64,000 bases of DNA from Saturnia japonica (lineage: Eukaryota; Arthropoda; Insecta; Lepidoptera; Saturniidae), in the NCBI GenBank assembly GCA_033032175.1, contig CM065334.1, positions 8,119,705 to 8,183,704 on the forward strand, given 5' to 3'. Made by a program: the position numbers and the translations under genes. Numbering within the stretch: position 1 is the first letter of the stretch; the number at the start of each line of letters is the position of its first letter. A model generated the notes under the pieces. That model saw only the letters and a program-made list of their open reading frames with translations. It had not been told where the DNA came from and ran no database searches. Positions 11,701 to 23,700 of this stretch are shown here, piece after piece.

Positions 11701-14700
11701 AATCGATTTTCGGTCGCTTAGATGGCTTACGCAGGCTAAACCTTAAGAGATAAATCAAAATAATGTATTAAAGATACTAGTTCTTCAAAAATCCTAGAGA
11801 TTAGTCCGCCATGGCATATATCTATCTCCTGAGGTTTACATTGTCCTCCTGAGGTAACCATTTTTAACTTCAACAGAATCATTAAATATATTACATTAAT
11901 TTTTAAGATATTTTCATCCATCCAGTATTAATCTTTATCCTTTTTTAACTTGGGTATTTAATGTAGATTAAAATTGTCCTATACATTATATAATTTAAAT
12001 AAATACCATAAAAGATATCACTGATTCAAAATTACGCGCAACCAAAAAAATTATTAAGCGACTAAGGGATCTACAACTAGTTGCCGCTGGGTGCCGGCCT
12101 GCTCAAATACCTCTTCAGGTTATGTTTGAAGGACTCCCATGTTATAGGAAGGAGAGAACAAGCTGGTTGGGAGACAGTTCCAAAGCCTCACGGTACGACA
12201 AAGATAAGTCATAGAGACCTTTATGTTCGTACCAAGATAGAGGTTACCGTAAAACTGTGACTCTGAAGCCCAGCGCGTGTGGTTCTGTTGTGGAAAGTAG
12301 AGGAGGGTATTCGATTGAACTGCTCTTCAGAGCACTCACCATGGTACAAACGGTAGAACACGCTCAGCGAGGCGATGTTTCTGCGCAGCTGAAGCCGCTC
12401 AATGTATTTAGTAACGTCTGCATCCTTAACCATGCGGTGAGGAGGTATTATTAGAAATACGTTTTCTTCTGTCGTTCACGCGAACGAAGCCGCGTGGACA
12501 GCTAGTCGTTAGTATAATTGTGTGGTCCACTCGTTAACAGCTTTGGGAGTCAAAGAAGAGTTAATACTGAGCCGGCGTCCAAAGCAGGAACCGGTCGGGA
12601 CGGATTCCTTTACAATTCTCTCCGATGAGATGATGCTGAGCGTTTTTAGGTGGCTACCGAAGCGTACCCTGACACACTGCATGTTGGTGTGCAAGAGGTA
12701 AGTTGCTCTATAAGCTCTTATAAGCACAGATTTAGTATAATATAGATCAGCAATACGTTGAATTAGACAAGATCGAAAATGGCTTACATTATAGTCGTAC
12801 AAGTTCGTACGCAACCGTCTCATATTTCCGACAGACGTTGACGGAGACGAGATACTACTGACGATAACGGGGGCGGGTTGTGTAGCGGGGAAGGAAAACG
12901 CGTTCAATTGCGTGACGTTGGCACGCACTCACAGTATACTGAAGTAAACAGTACTACGGCTTCATACAAGCGGCCGATACGACGCGACGTACTTTGAAAT
13001 CTAGGTAAACTTCGGTACACAACAGTTGCGAGTTGGCCGCAGTTACTTAATTTATAACTACAGGACGAAATATTAAGTTACTACTTCATGGACTTTAAAA
13101 AAGTTTTTGCTTTATTAACCTAAGCAAATAAATATAATGTACATTCCCTAATCGTTTCTTACTAACACACAATAACTTTTTAACTAGAAATAAAAACTAA
13201 TTAGAAATAATTTAAATTAAACTTACAAAATTTGCATTAATATGTTTTTGATAAAAAGATAATAATGATAATTTAATAAAGCATTATCAAAAACTTAAGT
13301 AGGTGCAGTTAGAGGGCAGCCCTAGTGCTGTTTATCTGCCGACTTGCTGTATGTAATTAGGTCAAGAACACTTCCGAGAAAACATACTGTTTACTTTATT
13401 GTACTGTATAGTGTAGTGACGTAATATCATGCTACCTCGTCCCCGCCAACGGCTGTCTCATATAGGACGGTCACGCACGAACTTGTCATCCTGTAAAATA
13501 TTAGATCATGAAAAAAATAGGTGTGATTTGTTTTTATAACCATTTACGTAGGCCGATAGCACATACGAAATTGGTCTCGTATCACTATCTCGTTCTAACA
13601 TAAGCGTATGGTATACTATTATGATGAATACATATTACAGTATACTACAGTCATAAAGCACGTATTGATCTATTCCGGCAGCCGCACGCAAGAGCCAATT
13701 CCACTTCTGATATAATCTATATTAATAAATCTGGAGTTCTGTCCGTACATGTATTGCCCCCCCCCCTCCCCCCTCCCCCCAAATTTTCCGATAGACATCC
13801 TATACAAGGGACACTGATAACTGATAACGAATATGCCCTTAAAATTTTTATGTCTGTCTGTCTGTATCTTTGCACGTCCGAACTTGTGTCAAAAACGGCT
13901 AGGCCGATTCCTAATCTTAATTTTGTACACCCGAACCTTATGTCATTGGTCAATTGGTAAATAAAAAAATTTCAATAATATTTTTAGAAATTAGTACATT
14001 AAGTGACAAAAGCGTGGGTTGAAATGTGCTGCTATCTTCCCGTGGCGCGTATACTATTTTTATCATACCAGGACCGAAATTTAATGACAGTTTATATAAG
14101 AAAAACGAATGTAGTTCAAATTATTCAACGCCGGGGCCCGGTGCCTTGGTCTGGTGGGGTTCGGGGCAGCGGTTTGTTGGGGCCCGGGGCTAAGCCCCGG
14201 TGGGGAGTTAGGGGGGGCGAAGGGCCCCTAGACGAAAAAAAAAAACAAATTAATAGATTGAATTATCTTATACCTAATAGATCTTAGAACAATTTTATTT
14301 TATTATTATTTAATGATAAGTTATTGCCGCGTGTATAATAATATGGGGTTTGAAATAACAACTGCACGGTTACCATGGTAATGAGTTATTTCAAATAGGT
14401 AACGGGAAGAAAATTAAAACAAAAAAAGACTAAATTTTAAACTGTCGCTAATTGTGAGCAGTCAAAAATATGCATCTTTATTCCCGCAAACAAAAGAAGA
14501 AATTCAAACTTTCGGCCTCGGAATGATGAAAACGTATTTTTTTAAATATATTTTATTTTAATTTTTAACCATTTTTGTTGATATTTTGTACACGTTCCTT
14601 AATTGACAAGTTAAATAAATTGCCAATAAAATGATTATTGTATAGCAAACCCGTGTGGAGCCGCGGACGCATCGCTGTTTATGAAATATGTTGATACATT

Positions 14701-17700
14701 AGAAATTATTTTCTAGGTGGTACAGATTTGCTTGCGACGAGACTCTATGGCAAAGGCTAGATTTAGGTAACAAAACATTGTCCAAAGATGCCCTCGGAAG
14801 GATACTGGCTCGGAAGCCAATTGTTGTCAGATTGGCAAGCTCTGAGGTGAGTTATTTGAAAATTAAATATGCCTTGATCAAGTTAACTAACTGTACTGTC
14901 TGTTTTTTATCCCACGGAGTGAATAGACAATCAAACTTGAAAATAATGTTGTCACATTTATTTTTGTGTAGTGTTGTTCTACTGTACATTTTAATTGAAA
15001 TATATTGTGTTATTCAACATACCCGTTAATTTACTATTATCATTACATCATCGAGGAAGCAATAAAATATATATGGCGAAGAAATTTCAAAAAAAATAAA
15101 AATAAAAAAGGACTCTTCGGTTGGTCCACGAGACACGCGATTTTGTCTCCCTTATTTGGCAATCACATTTGGGAGGGTTCTATATTCTTTTTTTAAGAAA
15201 AGCTTAGCAATATCGCTATTTTAAAAACAATAAACTAGCAGAACATAAAATGTCGTTTTACTCTGTAGGAATAAAAAACTCACTTTAGTTGGGCTTTTTG
15301 TTAAAGATTATATTTAACTAGCTGGTCCAGCAGACGTTGTTCAGCTCTTTCCGGGTACCTAGTTAATAGATCTATAACAGCGCCGCCTTAACATATATAT
15401 AAACCATGGTCTTGATAAAACATATATATTTATATTATATATATCTATGTTAGGGATAACAAAATATCCGTGGTTATTTTATTTATTTATCTGCAACACA
15501 TAATAACATCATAGACAGCCGAGCTATGGATAGACTGTGACACCACATCTAAGTTGTCAGTTTTTAAAAAATTATGAAAGCTGTCAGTAGTGCGTTCGAA
15601 TGAGTTTAACTCACTTCATCTCGAGACAGCGCCCGCGCCAGGTGTGCGCACTGACTAAATAAAAACCGAAATGGCGGATGCCTCCAGCGAACACATAGAG
15701 GCCAATCTTTTCCCATCTGCGACATATATATATAATGTAAATATGAGCTTATTCGGTCAAGTCATTCAAAAGTGATAGAATAACTATATTCCGACAAGTT
15801 CGCGCGCGACTCTCCTACGTGACGACAAACATTAGCGGGGAACTAGCCACGCTAACAACCGGTCTGACCCGCCGCATTAGACCTTTCATAGTTGCAAACG
15901 GGATTTAACGTAAAATAATGACTACTTAGGTTTGTGTCGAAAGGGATTGTGTAAGAACGAAATGTAAAATTTAAATAATATTTTTATTTTGATTCTTCCG
16001 CTCCAGCTTCACCTGTCATCTCTACACTCACTACCATACACACATATCCTCTTTCACACAGTTATCATTTTTTGCTTAGTTTAATAAAATCAAAAATTTA
16101 ATTATATTCTAGGAAGTAGGTAATAATAGGTCTTTACCTATGAAATTGCCATTCTGCAGTACTGGCCATTTCAAATCAAAATAATTTTTGTTTGGCTAAG
16201 AATTCTAATTTCAAATTAATTTTATTTTAAAAACATGGAATTCTTTTTCCAAAAGTAGTCATTTGTTTATTGATTAGTGTTACATTTTCATCGCATTTTA
16301 ATCTTTTTTGTCATCATGGATACGTTAAAAATTCGAGTAATTATGAAATATGAGTACCGTCGTGGCAGCAACGCGGCACAAGCGGCACGCAACATCAACG
16401 ACGTTTACGAAGCTAACACTACAAACCAACGCACCACCTGTTATTGGTTTGCTCGCTTCCATTCTGGGAATTTCGACCTGAAAAATGAACCTCGCGGTCG
16501 TCCGAAGACTTTGGTCGACAATGACAAATTAAAGGTGATTGTGGAAGCTGGTGATACACAATCTACGGCTGAATTAGCAGCAGCTTTCGACGTTAGCGTC
16601 AAAACAATATTGGTTCATTTGCGTCAAATTGGCAAGGTAAAAAAGCTTGACAAATGGGTGCCCCACGAACTCAATGATCGCCAGCGCGAAGTACGCGTCG
16701 AGACGTGCCTTGCACTGCAAAACAGACACACAAATGAAGGAATTTTGAACCGCATTGTTACCTGTGATGAAAAATAGATTCTGTTTGATAACCGCAAGCG
16801 CTCAGCAAGTTGGTTGGATCCTGGTTCAGCACCTAAACAATGCCTTAAACGAAAACTTACCCCTACAAAAGTGATGGTCACTGTTTGGTGGTCTAGCGCC
16901 GGTGTGATTCATCACAGCTTCTTACCAAACGGGGTGAGCATTACTGCAGATGTGTACTGTGAAGAACTGAACACAATGATGGAGAAGCTGGCACATCTCC
17001 AACCAGCATTGGTCAATCGCTCGTCTCCGCTGCTCCTGCACGACAACGCGCGACCTCATACTGCACAGCAGACGGTCTCCAAGTTGCAAGAACTGGGGTT
17101 GGAAGTTCTCCGTCATCCGCCCTACTCACCAGACCTTGCGCCTACAGACTACTACTTTTTCCAGAATTTGGATAACTCCTTGGCGGGAAAAAAATTCAAT
17201 ACCCGAGAGGCAGTATAAAATGCCTTTGAAGAATTTGTTGCCTCCCGTCCAGCTGATTTCTTTAATAAACTGCCACTGCGCTGGCCAAGATGCATTGATT
17301 GCATGGGTGATTACTTTGATTAATACAAATAAAAAATACACGAAAAAAATTCATTTAAATTTTTTCATACAAAACGGCTATTTCATAGGTAAAGACCCGG
17401 ACTTTATTACTCTATGATGGGAAGTATAAGTCATTCCATAATTAACAAGACAATAAGGATTGACAAAAATATTTTTTAAATAGTAAAAAAAATAATATAA
17501 TATTTCATCATTAGTTATAAATTATTTAACTGTGGCGCAATCACGACTATTGTGTACCGAAGTTCACCGAGGTTTCAAAGTACGTCGTTTCTGCCGTTTG
17601 TATGAAGGCGTGATACTGTTTACTTTAGTGTACTGTGACTGTACGCCTGCGTCATATAAATAATAAAAACATGAAATACAAATTTAAAGATTATTACATC

Positions 17701-20700
17701 AACTCTATTGTATAAATATAGTAAATTATAATCTTTTAACAGAACGTTAGGTTTAATACTATACATATGTATAATAAGAACAGCAACGCGTTGAACAAAA
17801 CCTCAGGCCATGGCATGCTAAGACAAACCCCAGAGGTTTTATAGGATGCCTATAACAATAACTTTTATGTAAATTTTAAATAAATAAAATAAATAAATAC
17901 AATTGAACGCGTTTCCCTTCTCCGCTACATAACCCGCTTCCGCCAATGTCTGTCGTCACATAGAATGGTCGTGCACGATCTTGTCAGACTATATATAGAA
18001 CTGCCATCTATCCGAGCTTCCCCAGATTTGTGTTAGTTTGAAAGGCGTTTGAATTGGAATTAATTAAAACTATATTTTACCCAAATATCCAGGATTTTTA
18101 AGTTATTGTCTGGTGTTAACACTTTAGAGTGATGGCAGCCCTAAATATGACCCATCATGTGTATGGTGGTCACTATACTGGTATACGAAAATCCTTTACC
18201 ATGACGCTGTAAAGCCAGTTTTCATAATACTAGTACAGTCGGAGTGCAAAGTCTACTCGGAATACGTTCAGCCATAACTTCTTTAGATGATTATTTTTTC
18301 GTTGGAAAGTGAATACCTCAAGAGTGGTCCCATTTTAATTTCATTGGCATTGGACCTTCAACTTCGAAGATACACTATGAAACTCCTCAAAACCATTGAA
18401 GATAGTGTTGTTTTTTTTTTTTAAATAAATTCGTAAAATAATCCGAGGAAGCTCGGATCACGTGTTTCCACGTTACGAGTAACGTCCGAGTAGTCCAAGT
18501 GTACTCGTATAATGAAAACCCGGCTTAACAATTTTAATCAAAATTTATTTCTTCTCAATAATTTCTAGATTGGTGAATGGAAGCCCAACATCCTGCCGGC
18601 GGTCTCTCGTATCCAGTACTTAGATTTGAGCATGGCTAGTATCGACCAGTCCACGTTGGACAATCTCCTCGGGAGATGCCCATCACTCAAGAAGCTGAGC
18701 CTCGAGAGCGTTCAACTGAGGGACTCAACCTGCGAACTCATAGGTGAGTAATTTTGGGCGATTATGAGATATACTAATGCTATCATTTGATTATGACTGT
18801 CTCGAGATATCTCAATTATAACCATTACTATTAACTAATTTGATAGAATCCGTAACATTAAACTTCAAACTTGGTGTACCATTAGTAATTACTAATTTGA
18901 TAGGATCAGTAGCTAAACCTCAAACTTGGTGTAACATTAATAATTACTAATTTGATAGGATCAGTAGCTAAACTTCAAACTTGGTGTACCATTAGTAATT
19001 ACTAATTTGGTAGGATCAGTAGTTAAACTTCAAACTTGGTGTACCATTAGTAATTACTAATTTGATAGGATCAGTAGTTAAACTTCAAACTTGGTGTACC
19101 ATTAGTAATTACTAATTTGATAGGATCAGTAGTTCAACTTCAAACTTGGTGTACCATTAGTAATTACTAATTTCATAGGATCAGTAGCTAAACTTCAAAC
19201 TTGGGGTACCATTAGTAATTACTAATTTGATAGGATCAGTAGTTCAACTTCAAACTTGGTGTACCATTAGTAATTACTAATTTGATAGGATCAGTAGTTC
19301 AACTCCAAACTTGGTGTACCATTAGTAATTACTAATTTCATAGGATCAGTAGCTAAACTTCAAACTTGGTGTACCATTAGTAATTACTAATTTGATAGGA
19401 TCAGTAGCTAAACTTCAAACTTGGTGTACCATTAGTAATTACTAATTTGATAGGATCAGTAGTTCAACTTCAAACTTGGTGTACCATTAGTAATTACTAA
19501 TTTGATAGGATCAGTAGTTCAACTTCAAACTTGGTGTACCATTAGTAATTACTAATTTCATAGGATCAGTAGCTAAACTTCAAACTTGGTGTACCATTAG
19601 TAATTACTAATTTGATAGGATCAGTAGCTAAACTTCAAACTTGGTGTACCATTAGTAATTACTAATTTGATAGGATCAGTAGTTAAACTTCAAACTTGGT
19701 GTACCATTAGTAATTACTAATTTGATAGGATCAGTAGTTCAACTTCAAACTTGGTGTACCATTAGTAATTACTAATTTCATAGGATCAGTAGCTAAACTT
19801 CAAACTTGGTGTACCATTAGTAATTACTAATTTGATAGGATCAGTAGCTAACTTTTTTTAGCTTGTTAGTATACTTGTTATTATAAAGAACTTCATTTAC
19901 GACTGAAAGAGAATTAGTAATGTTATTTGAATATGAAAATTAGTTATCTATATAATTTGTTATTTTATTTTACAAGATACTTGTAGCAAAACACCAATTT
20001 TTTTAATGCTTGTCTGTCTGTTTGTTTGTTCCGGTGAATCTCCGAAACGGTTGGACCGATTTGGACGGGGTTTCATTGGCAGATAGCTGATGTTATAAGG
20101 TGTCACTTAGGTTGCATTTATTCCAGAAAAACAAGTAGGGTGCCGTGCAAATTAAAAGAATGAATCAATTCGGGCGCTTAAATGGCTTACACTGAGTAAA
20201 CCATTAGAGATAATATATCAAATTAAAGGATCACCCACAAATAAGCATATAACCGGGAGTGGGAGTAGCAAGATTCGCGCGTATGCCCGATCGACTGCAT
20301 TTTGCAGTACACGCGAATGAAGTCGCGGGCATAGCTAGTCACTAAATTTGCCCAACGCTATCGGTGAGTATTGAACCGAATCTTTGCAACGTCAAAGAGA
20401 TGAGATTTTACTTCTTAAAAATAAAGGATCAGTAGGATTTTACAATAAAGTGGAAGACCAAAACTCAATTTTTTTTAATACTATTATGGTGGCAAGTGTC
20501 TAACGTAGCATATAGACGTTTGTAATGCCATAGGTATCCATAGCGCGTTGCAGACCTGGAACCTCCTACTCTGATAAAGAAGCTCTGGGAATCCTTTACT
20601 CTACTCACCGCAAGAACACAACACAAGGTTATTTGACTGCGATCTTCTGTAGGGTGTAAGTATTCCACCAGTGGACTGCCCAGAGTAAAGAGAAATCATC

Positions 20701-23700
20701 AAAGAAATTTGTCCGTGTCCTACCTTTCTTAAAATTATCCTAGCCATTTCTCAGTTAAATTTTATATATTCCAGGGAAATGTCAACACCTTGAAACTTTA
20801 AATTTGACAATGGCCCAAGGAATCACCGCTGGTGGTCTCACCCATTTGTTGAATGGATGTGTTAAGTAAGTTATTTTCACAGATGTAAACATTACTGTCA
20901 CTGTCTTCAGCTACATGGCCACTTAAAATCAGTCTTTGGGGGACTAAAATAGTTGCGTGATGCTATGTTTAAAAAAAAAAATCAGTTGAGATTGTGCTGA
21001 AACCTAAGGACCTTTTGCAGGGCGGTAAAATAAACACCATACACTAGGTAACACCCATATCCAGTCAACCTCCAGCGGCATCTCTTTCGCGGTTACGTGA
21101 AGGCAATTTTTTTTTACTTTGTGTAAAACTATCGACTTTTCATGGGGGTTCAATTAATTTTTCAAATTATAATTTATAGCCTATGCTATTCGATAATATT
21201 GTAGCTTTATATTGGGGAAAGAATTTTTGAAATCGTTCCAGTAGTTTTTGAGTTTATCCATTATAAACAAAAAAAAACAAATTTTCCTATTTATAATATT
21301 TGTACAGATATCTAAAAGCATTAACTTTTAAAATTGTTATTAAATACAATTTATTAAAATATCTCTAATAATTTTATGTAAATTTGTGTTCTCTGCAAAC
21401 TAATGCGCCTATGTAAATAGTTAACAATAAATACATATTTTAAACTAAGGTAGTTTTTTTTTTATCCGACTGCGGTAAAAAGGAGTCTGTTTTTTGAGCG
21501 TATGTATGTATGTCTGTTTCTTTGTCACGCTCTGTAGCCTAAACGCCTTGATGTATTTTAGCATACGAGGTGTCGTTAGATTAGTCTTAATTGTGGAAGT
21601 GACATAGGCTGTTAAATATTTAAGTACGACGTATGGGAATTAAATAAAAAGCAAAAAAGCTCGATTGTTTTTGTTACCTTTTTTAATAATTTATCTTGTT
21701 TTATTTCAGTTTGCAGTCGCTGAATATATCATGGTGCAACCTGGACGAGGCTTGTCTGGGGGTGCTTGTCACCATGCTGCCTCAGCGGCTGCAGAGGCTG
21801 AACATCGCCGGAGCCAGGATCATGACGAACGACAGTAAGTACTGTTCATCAGTCCCCGGTCTTTCTGTACTCATATTAACCATCGTCGACTGTCGTCAGT
21901 TCGAATCCCTGAAAATCTCAATTTTGGTGAAGGAAAACCTTGTGGTGAAGTGAGTCCCGGTAGGTGCACTTGAGAGTCAGTCTTCCACTTGACTTAGAGC
22001 TGAGTAAACTATAGAGAACAAAAAAAAATGTCATAACTAAGTGTGTCTAATGCATTTATAGCCCCTCTAAATTCGGCCTTGTCTAGTGATGAGTAAAAAA
22101 TCCATTTGTATCGATACTCCGATATATTGTAACATTTTATATCGATACATACGATATTTTTGTATTTTTTACTACTCAATTTAAATGTTTTTTTTTTGTT
22201 GTTCATCCATAAATTCATTGTTTATGAACCGATTTGGATGATTTCTTTTTTCTTCTCAAGGATGGACCACCTTTTAATTTCATTGGCATTGAACTCTGAA
22301 CTTCGAAGATACACAACGAAACTCTTTAAAATCATTGCAGTTGGTTTTCTTTTTTGTTAAAAATTGTCTTGTTATTATTTGATTCCCAGACGTCGTGCTT
22401 AAATATTATATAGCCTATGTCACTCTTACAGTTAAGACGAATCTAACGACACCTCGTATGCTAAAATCGGAAAAGCCGTTTAGGCTTCAGAGCGTGACGA
22501 AGAAAAAAACATACATACATACTCTCGATAAATATAACCTGGTAATAATATGACACGAAACGTAACGACGAGAATTACGATATGTATTGCTGTGTATCGA
22601 TACAAAATATCGATATATCGGATATCGTTGTATCGTCTATACAATTAATAAAATTGAAGTGTCTATTTGTAATGTCAAAATAACAGCTTTTCACTAAATG
22701 CATATGAAAGTATATACGGTATCATATTTAAAAAAAAAAATTTAAAAATGTAGTCAGTTTGTTTTTGGGTAATCACAGAAACGGTTGAACCGATTTTGAC
22801 GGAACTTTCACTAGCAGATAGCCGATGATATAAGGAGTAACTTCTGCTACTTTTATTTTAGAAAACGAAAAACGAATTAGAGTACCTCACAAATAAAAAT
22901 CAATTGGGAGAAACGACGATTTGACTAACGTTGAGTAAACCACAACGTAATATATCAAATTAATGTAGTACATAATTGTACATCTTTTAACATACAACAA
23001 TTCAACAAGATTATATGTCTGTCTTCGAAGGATCACCCACAATAAGTATTTTTGTTTATAAAAAAACCGGGAGCGAGGGTACCAGGATTCGTGCGTGTGT
23101 CCGATCAACAGTATTCTGTAGTCAATGCGAGCGGAGCCCCGGGCACAGCTAGTATATAATATAATCGATACGTATCGCCTCATTAGCCCAGTAGTTGTGA
23201 GCACGACTGCTATGCTCGAGGTCCTGAATTCGATTCCCGGTTCGAGCAATGTGTTTTTAGGGTTTTTTTTTTATGAAATACTCAGTAGCAGCTCGGAGTT
23301 TGGCTTTGTGTCTGATTAATGGCAATAGGACCTAAAATATTACATGAAAACTGTGGGTGTACATAAGTACACCTCTGTTAAACCCTTCAGAGATACAGGC
23401 GTGATGGTGTTGTTAAGTTCATCGCTCATCTTTAGTAATATCTAAAACGTTACGTAACACTCAAGTCAATATGAGAGCTTTTATAAGCCAAGAACAGCTG
23501 ACGATGCAAATCTCCCTGTTTTGTGAACATTACAGTATGAACTAACTCACTTTACCAATACAGTCGAGGGATACCCCGTAAAACATAAACGAAAAGGGTT
23601 TTCCGATCTTGGGAAATTTTAACCACCTAACCCCTGAAGAATTAGGCAGAGGTGTACTAATGGACACACACAGTTTGCCGGGTATGCTTTTTAGGTCCCA

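Noticed and set aside
13717..14287. Proline- and glycine-rich short frames
   Set aside because: They translate CT-rich and G-rich simple sequence and a repeat tail, with no protein features.
18839..19853. CRISPR-like array of regular repeats
   Set aside because: The units are contiguous with no unique spacers, in an animal intron. It is a satellite-type tandem repeat.
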